From positions 62,001 through 126,000 of the forward strand of contig VWZP01006004.1 of NCBI GenBank assembly GCA_013396995.1: 64,000 nt of DNA. Direction: 5' to 3'. Positions 24,915 to 38,300 of this stretch are shown here, piece by piece. The notes beneath the pieces were generated by a model. That model was not told the DNA's origin. It saw only the letters and a program-made list of their open reading frames with translations, and made no database searches. This DNA is from Dicaeum eximium. Its lineage: Eukaryota; Chordata; Aves; Passeriformes; Dicaeidae. A program made the position numbers and the translations under genes. How positions within the stretch are numbered: position 1 is the first letter of the stretch; each line of letters starts with the position of its first letter.

Positions 24915-25514
24915 CGCGGGGGGTCGGGCCCGGCGGCACCCGCGATCGGAGGTACCGATGTGTAACGGGGCTGCGGAGTAAAGCGTGGCCTGAACGCAGG
25001 CGGTGGTACCGGCCGGGCGGGGAGGCCGCGCGTCGGGCGCTGTTGGGGTACAAGTTCCACTGGTCGCTGCCCAGGCTCTGTTGTAAACGCGTCTTTAGAA
25101 GTACCAGAATCCCTCGGAAAGCGGGAGGAGGCGAGTTCCAAGCCGGGCTTATGAGACCCGCTGGAGCACTGAAGCGCTTGGCTGGAGCACAGCGTGTTGG
25201 CGGCCCTGTAATGGCTATTCCCAGCATTTCGGAACACCTGAAATCTTGACATGAGACTGAAAAACAGAGGAGAGGCGCTACCGAGTTCCTGTAAGCGAGT
25301 CTTCCTTAGGTCCGTCTTGTTCTTGAGAAAGGGCTTGGCGAAGCTCTGCTGCAAAGACACATTCGCAGTATCTGTGCCAGCCTGGACGCTCCCACGCAAG
25401 TCAGTTGTGTTTTCCAAAACAGAGCTGGTAAATACTTACTTACCATGAGCTTAATTATTCTGTGCTCTCCTCCTGATTGCAACACCAAAGGGCAGCGTTA
25501 GATGTACTGCTTAA

Positions 25515-25520
25515 TTTATT
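25515..25520 (-). terminator. PDCD4: Poly(A) signal of PDCD4
   Basis: AATAAA on the minus strand is followed about 25-35 nt further on by a GT-rich stretch (minus-strand TTTGGTGTTG, about 25,482-25,491), as expected of a cleavage site. A variant ATTAAA at about 25,574 is an alternative. The signal lies within 25 bp of the convergent BBIP1 signals. Confidence 0.7.
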
Positions 25521-25528
25521 CTGTTTTA

Positions 25529-25538
25529 AATAAATAAA
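25529..25538 (+). terminator. BBIP1: Poly(A) signals of BBIP1
   Basis: Two overlapping AATAAA hexamers (25,529-25,534 and 25,533-25,538) are followed by a T-rich region near 25,570. They are the first canonical plus-strand signals after the BBIP1 stop codon. Confidence 0.7.
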
Positions 25539-25941
25539 AAGGAGGTAGAACAAGAGCTTCACAAAAAATATTTTTAATATGTTTTACCAGAACTTTTCAC
25601 TTTTCCAGTTACATAGAAAAAAAGACAAGTTTGGTACATGGGGGCTGAAACCAACCAGTGTTCTCCCCTGAAACAGATGAATTCGTCTTGTGACCCAGCT
25701 GTAGTTTCTTGGGCTCTTTAAAACAAAGAAACTGCTATTTTTTTTTTTAACTCCCAAAGCACAGTATTTCTTAGCAGCAATGGAAATGGGATCACAGCAG
25801 CTTAACTTGACTCTTCTATAATAAAGCTTTGTATAAACCAGTGATTTTATGATGGCAGCACTGTCCTGGAAAGAGCGAGCGGCAGTCAGACATCGATGCG
25901 CACGTGGAATGATTAGGTCATAAACATGGCACATACAGAGA

Positions 25942-25949
25942 TAGCTTAT
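25942..25949 (-). promoter_or_regulatory. PDCD4: miR-21 8-mer target site in PDCD4 3'UTR
   Basis: On the transcript strand the sequence is ATAAGCTA: an exact complement of miR-21-5p bases 2-8 plus the A opposite base 1. PDCD4 is one of the best-established miR-21 targets through one such site in its 3'UTR. This copy lies about 290 nt after the stop codon, so position and sequence both fit a conserved site. Confidence 0.88.
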
Positions 25950-26240
25950 TTCAAGGCACCACCACAGCAGAGTGGCCAGTTGTTCTACTATATGCCCAAA
26001 GAAAGAACACTTCTTCCTGAAATTTACAAAACTATTAAAAAAAAAAAAAGAAAAAAGAAAACAATCTGTACCCAAAACATGTGCTCTTAAAAAAATACGA
26101 ACTGTGCTAAGCAACTCTTAAATTTGGTATGTCCTAGGTGTGTATCCACATACACACCAGAGGAGCATGCGTGTTGTATATATCGATAGCGAGCTATGTT
26201 CCCTTTCAACTTGTAAGGCTTCAGGAAGCAGTTCTCACAT

Positions 26241-26301
26241 TCAGTAGCTCTCTAGCTTCAGACGACCTCCATCTCCTTCACTCACAAAACGCTTCCTGCC
26301 C
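26241..26301 (-). CDS. PDCD4: PDCD4 last coding exon with Akt site
   Basis: Nineteen codons and TGA: GRKRFVSEGDGGRLKLESY. RKRFVS is the Akt/S6K phosphorylation motif (Ser457 of human PDCD4), which controls nuclear localisation and activity. The acceptor is TTTCTTACAG. Confidence 0.97.
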
Positions 26302-29300
26302 CTGTAAGAAAGTAGAAAGTATCTTTTCAGTAATTTAGAGTAGCGTTGCTTGTTTTTTCTCACTGAGAAAAATCTTCTCTCGGGTCTTGGAAGTCAAATA
26401 TAAAGTGTGAGTTCAGCAGGGTTAGCAGTGATCACAATGTCAGCTCAGCTGCTTTAAAATACTAGTTGGGAAACCTAGGAATGGTGGGTTTCTACTTAAA
26501 ACTGAAGTACACAAACCAAAAATGCCTCTCAATATATAACTGCTAACCAAAGTATAATCAAGCTTTTGATGCAGTGATGACTATCCTCCCACACACGCAA
26601 ACCTGCAAAACATTTGATACCAACACACACACACAGAGTTTTAAGTGCAAAGACCACAAATGGAGGCTGTTCTTGATAAAGATACTAACATTCCAAGATC
26701 CAAATTTATCACATTTAAGAACTCTAACAAAACACCCAAAATAGAAAAGACCTATCAAATAAATAGTATTTCCAATGCATAAAGCTGTGAATAATAGTAT
26801 TAACATCCTATTTAAAAATTTACATATATTCCCCAGAGGAAATGAAACTTATTAACTGTTTTGTGACCAGTAAGGAGGTAATGGCATACTGATTAGGTAC
26901 AGTTCACACAGCATTATTTATGCTATGAGCAACCATGCCATAGCAAACCAAAAGCATTATACAAATCACAGGACAGATCGAAGGAATGGGGTGTGCAGAC
27001 CTTACCCCATATTAGTGTCCTGTTCCTTTTTATATAAATATTAGGACTGGCTGTCACATCTGAGAACTCTACTCATGCTGTTTGGCAAGTTCAAACCATT
27101 TTTAAAGATTTTTTTTTTATTATTTCCCCAGTGCAGCTGACAGTTTTCCACTGTCACCTACATGGATCATTGTGACACCTGGATCTTCCATCTTGGTGCT
27201 GCACTGATTTCTACCAAGCAAATCAGGAAACCAGAGGAGAGGCAGCCTTTATCCTCTGGGGAGCACTGAGGGGTACTGCCTGGGATTCACAGGAGGCTGC
27301 CTTCCCTTAAGCATTTATCCCAGCCTCAACGGTTTCACATCAGTGCAGCTTCTTAAAACATGTTTTACCAGTTAAGCTGTTAGTCCATCCTCCAATTTCC
27401 ACTTCCAGTCAGTAACACTTTGGTCCTAAGATGCTGCTTTCTGTAACCTATGATAGGAATGAAAAGCCTTTGCCTATCTACAATGGAACAAGTACCTTGA
27501 GGGGCAGAGGTCTCTCAGTGGTTTGGAGATGATTCCAGCCTGAAAGCATTCCTCCACAAAGCGCTCGAGCACAGAATAGGAGTGTGGCACATCCAGGTTA
27601 ATGTCTGGGATTTCACAGTAAACCCGTTCATAGCCCTGCAGTGTAAGGATTCAAATAATCATCAGGTTATTCTATGATTTTATTATAAGGTTTTTAAATA
27701 GCCTTCTGCATTCCAGGGGATTTATTTTTTATATGGTTTCACAAACCTAAAGCATTGCAGCTGCAAGTCAGTAGAGAAATAAGGTATATAGTGTCAGCCC
27801 ATACCATGGCATTATACAAGTATCTATCTACATAAAAACACAACCTGAACTTTTAACTTCTTTAGAAGTCAAAAATCCAGACAATATGAAATCTGTATGT
27901 CAACCTGCCTGTTACTACAAGGGCAGTAACATGGGAGGAAAATTAATAAGTCTTGGATGTAAGCGAACAAAATGTGGCCACAAATGACCAACACAAGTAT
28001 ATGCAGCAGGGGAGATGGGGACAACCAGAATGAAGTCATCACTTCCCACCAACAACACAGCTGGGTCAATTTTTATATAAGTGTTGGTATGGTCCCCAGG
28101 CTGCCCTGGGACAGAATTGCTGTCCTATACTCCTCCTGAGAAGTGAAGTCACAGATGATTTCAACTGTGCAAAATACTGGTTTCTAGACTGCTCTACTTG
28201 ACATTTGTAATTAGTAGGCCTTTATTGTACTACTTCAGTTACAAAGACCTACCAGATAAAAAGACAAAATATTAAGCAATATTTTAGCATTTTAGATTAT
28301 TATTTTTAACCATTTAACTGCATAAAGGCAGCTGGAAATTTTAGAAGACCTTATGCAAAGTTCTCTAAATGCTATACTTACTCTTTTCATTTGGTCCACA
28401 GTAATGACAGAAGACTTCCACAGAGTTTTCAACAAATCCAGTATCATTTTAAAGGTCTTTTCTCCAGTTGACTCCAAAACCAGTACAATGGCCTAAAACA
28501 AATCATGCAAGTGTTCTGACTAAAATGAAAACACTGGCTCAGGTACAAGGTGTGTGACCATATGAGGTACAGAAAGGAGTGAATGTGTTATGAATTTTCT
28601 GAGGAAAAAAGCCCATTTGCTACATGCACTCACAATTTCAGTTTAATATTATTATTAGGAAAGAAAAACTGATGAAAATTCTTTGGCTAAGATAAAAGGT
28701 ATGAAAAACCAGAAAGGACTAGACAATGAAAAGCATTGCCTTTCTGTCTCTGGTTTCAGCACTACATGACTATATCCATATGGCTGCTGCAGTACAGATG
28801 GCAATTAATTAATTTTGTCAAATTAATTTTGTATCCATGGGGTTTTAATTTTGTATCCATGAGGGTTTCTTATCTGTGATTTTAGGAGGACTCGGAAGCT
28901 TAAAATCTACAATACTGCACAACCCCCATCAACTGAAATGATTCTGTAGTTCTACTGTGAAGAAATTTTCTATAACAAGTCAATTTACTGAAAAGGGAAT
29001 TTTGTAGATTGTGGGTGTTCAGCTTTATTGGTAAACAACCATTTCTCAATTTGTCAGATAAAAGAGTACAAATGGGAACAGTTTCCCATATAGGCTGGGT
29101 CTGAAATACGTAAGCTTTTACAAATGTGCTGGGTGAAACAATCCCACCCTGAAAAAGGAAGCTCTATAACTTAACAAAAACAGGTAACACCCATTAGAAT
29201 ACTCAGATATCTCAAACTAGAAGGAAATAAACACCAAAACAAAGCATGGGAGGGTTTTCTTTGTTGCTATTCCTCAGCAGAAAATCAACTGAGATCTTAT

Positions 29301-32300
29301 TTTCAGGAACTTATAATAATCTGAATTCAACTATTTAACCCCCAGAAATTAGTCCTGGATCTTCCCAGAGTCAGCAGCAGCTTACTTGTTGCACAATACT
29401 CACACAAATGAGCACACAAATCTTTAACTTTACATGAAACAATTTAGTTATTCAAATAACACAACAAGCAACCTAAGCTTCAGATGCCAGTTGTATTATT
29501 TGCATACCCACATCAAAACACCAACAATTATTAAAGGGACTGTGATTTCTCCTTACTTCATATACAAGTTCATGGTGAAAATGGGGTACTTCCAGTTCCT
29601 GAAGGCAGCGTTCTGCTTCCAATACATCTCCAGAAAGCAAATACTCTTTCAGCAGCATATCAATCTATTAAATTTTAAAACAAAAACCCAACACTAATTA
29701 GACACAACATCTAAAAGCTGTCAACCGTTCTGATAATCCACTATCAACCCAGCAGCAAGTTAGTTCCTCAAACTTGCTGCCAATGCTTTTATACATATAA
29801 TTAAATTCAGGCATTAATTAAATGGAGACGTTATCAGTAACCTGAAACACAGTGTAAGCCAAATACCTATCCACAGTGTTGATACAGAAGCACCAAAATC
29901 ATTGTTTTATAAGCTGTGTGTCACCATAAAAGGTGCACGTGGGTGTCATTAAGTTTATCCTCTCCCTTGAATGCCTCCTCCTATCATCTATTACACTCCC
30001 AACCTAGAAATTGTAACATGACCTTTTACTTTAGACCTGCTTACTTTACAGCATGGATCTCTAAACATCCCTGTTTCTTCCTCTCTCTTTTTTTTTTCAG
30101 TTATTACTGTGCTTTTGATCAGCAATGCCAAAAAAATAATAGTTTATCTAGTTTAGCCAGTTTCATCTTGGCTCTTTTAATTACTTCATCACTTTATACT
30201 GTGAGGTCTTAAAAAGCTGAATGCTTACAGGTTTTGCTTAAAGCAAAAATAAACATATACTTGCAATACAGAGTGCTGTACTAGCATGCTCCCACCAGTG
30301 ACAAATACTACAAAATCAACTAAATTATCTACTAAATTATCAACTAAATTATTCTACTACTTCATCTAAATCAATTATATAAAAAAGAAAGTCCAAACAA
30401 CAAAACAAAACCAACACTCATGATATAATTTTAGTATGGCATACATGTCTCTCTTCCCTCTACCCCAAACAAACTAAGCTTAGACCAACAACCAACTGGA
30501 GAGTGGGGAATTTTGTCCTTACCTCTTTGACCAGGTGTTTCACAGACTGCTGGCCCCCTCCTGCCCCCCACACGCTGTCGATGCGCTTTCCTCCCTTGCT
30601 CATGCTCAGCAGCACCGTTGCGCGGTCCAGCGCAGCTCTAGAGGCAAAGGCAGTGCTTTAAACCTGATTACAGGACTTCATTAAATGCATCTGCAACTTC
30701 CCCCACAGCCACTTCTCCTCAGACAAAGCTACCAGATCTTTGGGAAGAGGTCAGGGTTATCAACTCCACAGGGACCATCCGGATCAAAAAACCAGCAAAT
30801 AAGCTCCCCACGTTGTCCTTCTGTCACCCTTACGCTCCTGCTCATATCAAGGACAGGTAACAATCCTGTGATGGCAGTAGATTAAATCACCAGTACAGAA
30901 CCTGAAACATCCTCCCAAAAAACACCTGAATATTTTTCTTTTGCAGAAATGGATTGTATCCAGACTCCTCCAAGAATGTAGCTTGGCAGGTAGATCTCAA
31001 ACAAAAAAGGCCGGAGTTGCTGCCATGCTCAAGAACAGTTTTCTACTGAAATACTATTTTCCATTTGGGTCTGAGGAATTATGAAACCTTTAGAATTTAA
31101 GCCAAAGAAAACACTTCAGAAGGTAAATATGTAGTTGGAAAAATAGCACAAGCTAGGGATTCCTGCCAGTTTATTGAAAAAATAATAAAAAGGGAAGTAA
31201 GGTTAAAAAGAAATCTGGGATGCAGTATGTACTATCCGTGTAAAGGAGAAACAGTTCTCCCAGTTTTCGTGCTGGGGGCAAGCCAATAACAATAACTCTA
31301 TTCACCAAGATTTAATGAGCAGGAAAGACTGGCCGAGAAATAACAAAGGCAGCAAAGCATCCCAGATGTGCAGAATGCAGGCCACAATCCTTCAAATCAC
31401 AGGACACATTTATATAAGTGACAGACGATTTTCTCAATTTGAGCCCCCAAGGCAGGCAGCTAAAAACTGCTCTTCCTTCTGAAAGTGCTGAACTATAACC
31501 ATTGCAAATGCAACTTCTGGAAGAAACAGGAGTTCAGCACTGTTAAGCCTGAAGCATGCATTTACGGGGGTAAGAAAAATAAAACATGACTCATTATTAT
31601 AACATCCTTCTTTGTCAGAGATTGCTCCTTCAAACTTCTCACACTGACATGGAAAACAATTGTACTTCTTGACAAATAGAGCATTACAGAGAAAGTCTCG
31701 GAAATCGCTGCACAAGCTTCAAACCTTTGTAAGGCAAAACACTTAATCCCTTGTGTATTTCACAACATATTTACAGCAACTGATGCTATATTTACCCATC
31801 AATCACATTAAAGCTTTTTCTAAGACAAAACCTTCCATAACCACTTCTTTCAGCTCATTTTTCACCCTCAAACTTAAGCTGGACAAAGAAGCTGACAAAC
31901 TCAAATGTATTAATACATTTTTCAGAACTCAGTATTTCTCGTCTGACTTGAGTCATTCTGTATTTTGTTGGTTTTGTTGCAATTTGGAGGGGTTTTTTTT
32001 CATTCCAAATTTAAAAAGAAAAAAAAAGCAAGAGAACTGCATGATTTATTCTGAAGCTGTAAATTCCTGATCATCATCTTTGACATTTGGAATAGAAAAT
32101 TGTCGCTATAGAGAAAGCAAAGAAATTACCGAGCTTGGACACAATCCACAGTGCCTTTGTAGCCATCTATGTAGGTACTGCTTAGGATCCCATCTCCAAC
32201 AGCTCTAGCAATGAACTGGCCCACCAACTGCAACAAAACAGAAGCATTTTTAGTTAAATGCTGAATTTCAAAGAAATTTTAAGTAGATAATTATAATGTG

Positions 32301-35300
32301 CTTGGTTTTCAGATTTTATTTAAATGAGCTGTTTCAAAGTGAAAACACAGCCTGGGTAACTGGGAGAGGATTACAGACATTAAGAAAATCAATAGATGTT
32401 TTTCAAAACACAGAGTCTATTTCAGTGTATTTGATCTATTTTAGCCACAAAAAGCTTTTGACTAGTAGCATAAAGAGTTACAAATATACCTGCGGTGCCC
32501 TGGGAGAATCCAACACCAATTCAGGTAGTTCTTTGAGCAGTCTATCAAAGGATTTTTCCACATCAGTTTTGCTTACTACTGTCCCACAAAGGTCGGAGAT
32601 GAGCTTAGATGTCATTTCCCTGTGACTAGCCTTCCCCTCTAATGCCAAGGAAACAGCCAGCACTGGCACACTGTATTTCATTTCACCAAGGTTTAAGTTC
32701 TTCAGCATCTCCTAGATAAGATTTGAAAAACAAAACAATGAGATTTCATCGTTTTTATTATTTAAAGATACAAATAGACCTCAAAAAAATATTTATGTGC
32801 TTATACAATTACATATATGCTTCTCTTCACATAATTAATGTAACTGCTTGGGTATTCTTATAGTACATTTCTTGCCTTCTTCTCCATAAACCCATTCATA
32901 GCTGGCAATTGCACTACCCTGTATGCTACAGCTTTGATCCCTAAAACAAAGAAATAAAAATGCACATAACATACCGAAACTTCGTTAGTATCTCCATGTT
33001 CAAAATACTCCTGGATGATTGGTGTTAAAGTTTTTTCAAATGCTCTTTCATCAAGAGGTAAAACTACTGTTTCATAGACACAGTTCTCCTGTTTTAAAAG
33101 ACAACAGAAGCAGATACCCTTACTGTCTTTTCTTACACCTTATGCAGCACTAATAGCATCACAATAGCGGTTTTTTAATCCTTAATGCTTTGTTCTTGGT
33201 AGTCAATATTCTGCCAAAAAACATTAGACTTTGTCTCTGCTATTAAAGTGCGGACAATGCTGGCTAATTGTCATACTTCTTCATATTTTGAATTTACTGT
33301 TAGCTGAATTCAACTGAAAGGCTGAATTTACTGTTAAACAATGGTAAACACAGCAAACTCTGTTCCTTGGATTCAACCGATACCACAGGAGCAGAGGTCA
33401 AGTGCCTCCATACTGAAGGGAGAGCGACAGAAGCTCCTGCCCCAGCCCAGCAGAGTTGGCTGTGCCACAGCATCTTCCCCTGCAAGTGGCACTCCCGTCC
33501 CTGGCAGGAACCCTGCCTGGTTCCCTCCTCCTTGATGACTGTCACCAGACAGGTGGTGCCATGCACAAATCACAGAAAAGGCATTTCTTTGCTCACAGAA
33601 TATCTGTGAGCAACGGCATTCCCTGAGGAAAAAAAGAGGCACACAGCAACTGTCTCGTGTATCACCTGTCCCATGTATCACCTGTCCTGCAGAGATCCAG
33701 CAGCACCAGATCTCCCTGCTCTGATTCAGTTCCCTACTCTGCACCTACAGAAACAACATTCAGAGCAATACCACAGAGCTGAACAAATACATCTGATCAA
33801 AGATGTTTTTCAACCAATGTTTAATGGAAAGAAACTTTTAATGATCAAGAAGTAGAGCAGAAATCAAAAAACCTATCCTTCCATCACACCAAAGTTACAC
33901 AGGATGTTCATTCTTCATTAAATTTTGTTCTATGCACTTGTCAGCTCCATTTTTAATGGCTATTTCTGTTAATGTTAAGTGTCAAGTTTTAGGGATAGTT
34001 GATCCTGGCAGAAGGTTTTGATATTCTCACATACCATTCTTTCAGCAGCTATGGCTACAGCCAACAGCCTCTACTGAAAGGACACCACCATTGTTCTGCT
34101 CATGTCATCCAGAATGTACTGAGGGTCAGTCTTGCAATTGTATTGATCTCAGAGACTTCAGCAATCTGTGTTTGTCATCACCATTTCCCTTTCAATGACA
34201 AAAAGCCCCTCTGCTCAATAAGCTTTGCTTTCTTTCCCCTTCCCCCAGTAATATGGCTGTAAGATACAATCTTCCGTAACATATTGTAAATAAATGTATG
34301 TCAACAAAATGCCCAAGCTATCACCTTCATGAAGTGCTTATACCAAGCAGATAAGCCATTGGGTGGGCTGGGAATACAGGGAAGAGAAAAACCTATAAAG
34401 GATACTGTCCCCAGTAAACTCCCAACTTGAGCAAGTCTGTGTTGCAATTTTAACACAGTGTCTGTGTCAATATGGAGCAGCACTGCAACATCCACCTCCA
34501 TGGGAACCAGCAGTGGAGAACACACCTGGGAAAGGGATGCTGCTTACTCAGGCACAGAAAGAGGGCTTGGGGATAAGATTTGTGAGTATTACACTGACTT
34601 CTACACCAGCTGACTTTTTACTAGCCAATAATCTATTCTTGAGCATAAAAATGAGCATTTCAGAGTAGCCAGGCTGACATTCATGTTAACTCACAAGACC
34701 ACTGAAATCAATAAAATGAAATATAAACCAACACTGCAAAGAAACTACTTGCATACCTGGTCATCATCATAATTAGGATCCTTAATATCTACTTCTTCCA
34801 CATCATACACTTGACCTGGTGTTCCCCAAACTCCTTTACCGCCTGCTCCACCTGGCAAAAGATGGGAGAGTAAGTAAGGACTGCCAGTTACAAACAACAC
34901 TTCTGATTTCAATACAACATTCTTGCACTTAAAAGTGATCTATCCCTGCTTGTGCCCATTTCCTGACTAACAATATATGCTGAAGAGGGTGTGTTTTTCT
35001 GACAAATTTTCACTTCCTCAGCCACTTTTCATCACTTTCCAGTAAGACACTAGAAGCAGTATGGACTGCACAAGAATTCCTGAAGGTTGAAACTGTACTT
35101 TCAAATACAACCATTACTTAAATTTGCATTAGTAACAGTCCCATGAACCACCAACAGTTCAGATTTGTGTAGTAAGCCTGCTAAGGAAATGTACTTCCCT
35201 CTAAGACAGATGTTAATTGATCACAGACATAACAGATTTGCTGCCACCTGCTATTGCCACCCACTAAATAACATAAAGGGCCAAATGCCTGCACAGAGAC

Positions 35301-38300
35301 TGTGGTTTATGAAATCGATTCCCAGCATAAAATAATCTACTGTGCTTTGAACAAATCTTTATCTTTCTCATTCTACTCTCTTCACTAAGATACACCAACC
35401 TTTCTTTGGTAGACCTCTTCCCTTTCCAGACCGGGATCGCCTGTCCAGGAGTTTCCCCTTTGGGCTCGTTGGTACAACTCCAATTTTCAGTGTTTCTCCA
35501 TTCTCACTAACAGAGTCTCCTCTCCCAGAATCTCTGGAAGAGTTTTTCCTCAGTCGTCTCTTTGCTTTAGCATTTATTTTGGCTTCAGTAATTGAAGTTG
35601 CAGGAATCCAATTTCCATTGATTTCGGTTTTTCGTTCCTCAGACTCACCATTTTCTTCATCACCAGAAAATGGAGCATCATTTAGATTCTCAAGTTCTTA
35701 AAAAGAAGACAGAAAAAAAAAACTTTTCATTTTAAAGTTTTATGTTAGAATACCAAAACACATTGCATTTAGAAAAGATTATAACATCATATTGAACTCT
35801 TGTTTCCAACAGTGTAAAGGTTGTTTTTAAGGTATGTCTACATATTGCAGTAATAAGGAGTTCCTTATTCCCCTGCACAAGATATCCACAATCTAAACAG
35901 AGCAGATGTCAAGAGTTGGAAAGCAAGTTAATAAAACCATACATAAATACATAAACCACAGAAAACCCCACCCTTGTTAAACAAAAACTATCTGAACTCC
36001 TAAGTGCATTAGATCTAAGTGCCTCATTCTCACTCCTCCCACTCTTCTCTTGATTTAGAAACAAATGAAACTGCCAATAAAGTAAATTCTGTAGGAACTC
36101 ACCAATGTTACAAGACTCATCACCGAACTGAAATTAAGTCCCTAAATCATCAACCAACATTCCCCATATTCAATTCAAGGAATTTCAAACACAGCTCACT
36201 AGCAAAAAAAGCTACAATTTAGGCATAGAAGAATATAAAAACATTATTAATTTTATTTTTTGTTTTTAAAGTTATGGGGGAAAAATGCTGTTCACTACAA
36301 AGTTTGGAGAGCTTGGTAATGAAGACTCCTAGAATATACAGTCCTTTGAACCAATGGGATCTCTCCTCTCTATGGACTGTCCCTCACTGTAGCTTCTGTC
36401 AAGACTGTTTCTAAACAACACAATCAAATATAATAGGTTTGTTTTGTACTCAACAAAAACCTCGCTCACTACTTAAGGATCTGTAAATATCTCAGAGCAC
36501 CGAGAAGTGCAATAACTTCACTCCCTGAGGAAGTTAATGCACATTTAATGTTTAGGTCTAAACTCTTCTTTCACAAAGTTAAGTTGTCCCCCACTTGTGC
36601 TGTGTGGTTCAGCAGAATGTCTTATTTAGAGCATTATAAATAAAAGCTTTCACAAGCTATTCTTTCCCTTCTTAACTAATCAAGATTAAAAAAAAAAAAA
36701 AGAAAAAGCACCTGAGAACCTATTTACATTCCCAGTGAGTACCCCAGGAGTCCTTGCAAATTAGAAGACACACACAGAGAACAGCCTCAGCTCTCTGTCA
36801 CACAGTTCTGTTTCTTCAGAACTGAGTAGAGTCCTGAAGACACAACCCACAGCCCCAGCACTAGCAGGGCAGTAAGAGGGCACTCAGAAGAAGCTGCTTT
36901 TCCAAAACTGCTTTACAGAAGAGTTCACTGCCATAAACCCAGAACATGAAGAGTATTCAGAATTTACATTTGAACTTAGGTAACGTATCAATTCACCCTT
37001 CCAATACCTGCTCATCAGCAACATGCATTTGGCAACACTTTTCAGCATTCTGTTTTTTTCACTTCGAAACAAGTTCATGAAAAACAGTTTTTAAAGCCAA
37101 GTGGGCTAATAGGCAATATTTTATCTCCAAGTATTTACCCATATCAAAGAGTATATTAAAGTGAGCAAACGCTGATGGAACTGTCTCCTTCGTGATCAAA
37201 GAAATAACATTTAGAAACTGGTGTTCACAGATGTGAATGCTACAGCTGAGCAATAATGCAGCCATTCCAAGCTAAGCTTCATCTTTCCACTCATTACTCC
37301 CACAAAAGCATTCCTTTTATGCTTGCAGCAAGCTAAAAAAGAAAAGCATGCATCACATCCAGGAAAAGATTTCTCACAAGCAGCTTTCTCTGTTTGTCTA
37401 ACATTTTAATAAAACAATGAGAGATTTGCATAAAGCTAACAGAGGGGAAAAAAAAGAGCAAACCCAAACAGGTTTCCTTCCTCTCATTCCCCAGGAGACC
37501 CCATCAGCAACAACCTGTTCTTCTCAGTCAAATGCACTCAAATTCTTATTCATGCTCAATCTCCCATGAATTTCTCCTACTTAGACCTGAGATCTGGTGG
37601 TCCAGAAACTCCACTCTTCAATGACCACTTACTTCTTTCTCAGTTTCCAAAGAAAATGGCCAAAAATTAACACAAGTCAGTCCTGACTCTGACAGCTAAG
37701 GATTAAAGGGGAGGCTACAGTCCAACCTCCTCACACAATCCTGATCTCAGGTTCAAGACTAAAGGAAATCCTCCACAAGAAACATCCAACCCATAAGAAT
37801 TAATATTTCTCACTGCACTACTACACTGTTTTTTATATAATACTGTAACTTCCAGTTGCAACCTCTTTCTCCATAATATGGTAATCAACTGGCCCTCCAC
37901 TATTAAGTTATCTAGTTAAGCTTGAAAACATGGACTGAACACATATATTATTTTCCAAAAACTTATTATAATAAGAACCTATAAAATGGCACAGATCTTC
38001 CTTCCAGCTTCTTATTTTCATATCATATAACATACACATATATAGGCAGTAACAGTCTTCAATCAACTTTAACACTTTGCTTACTACACATTAAGAAGTT
38101 ATCCAAATTTATCTCATTACCCAGCCATTAAGCCTAGCAGGCTCACTTAAAATCTGTGCTTTTATGGGCTACATTCATTAACAAAGCCTTCAATTTTAAC
38201 CAATTTTAACTGTCCAAACTCTGCCAACCCAGCTCTTCTGCAGCTTTCCACTTACTATGCAAATATAATTCTAAAATGATGAGAACCAAAGTGTCTTCTG

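Larger units (their letters stand above)
24230..25060. promoter_or_regulatory. CpG island spanning BBIP1
   Basis: Very GC- and CpG-rich DNA covers the region upstream of BBIP1, both coding exons, the short intron and the start of the 3'UTR. GC/KLF boxes (for example GGGCGTGG near 24,550) and three ZNF143-type motifs lie in its 5' half. This is the most likely BBIP1 promoter and may be bidirectional towards SHOC2 on the other strand. Confidence 0.85.
24915..25555 (+). other. BBIP1: BBIP1 3'UTR (inferred)
   Basis: It runs from the BBIP1 stop codon to the first canonical plus-strand poly(A) signals (two overlapping AATAAA at 25,529-25,538). A weaker AGTAAA at about 24,976 could give a much shorter transcript. 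No conserved coding content was seen in this stretch. Confidence 0.6.
25495..26240 (-). other. PDCD4: PDCD4 3'UTR (inferred)
   Basis: About 750 nt lie between the PDCD4 stop codon and the AATAAA near 25,515. The stretch is AT-rich with A/T homopolymers and carries a perfect miR-21 seed site. This is close to the proximal 3'UTR length known for mammalian PDCD4. Confidence 0.75.

Noticed and set aside
24125..25417. 430-codon open frame on the minus strand over the BBIP1 region
   Set aside because: It is antisense to BBIP1 in a CpG island. High GC makes stops rare. The predicted protein is Ala/Pro/Arg/Gly-rich low complexity with no domain, and BBIP1 on the other strand is conserved.
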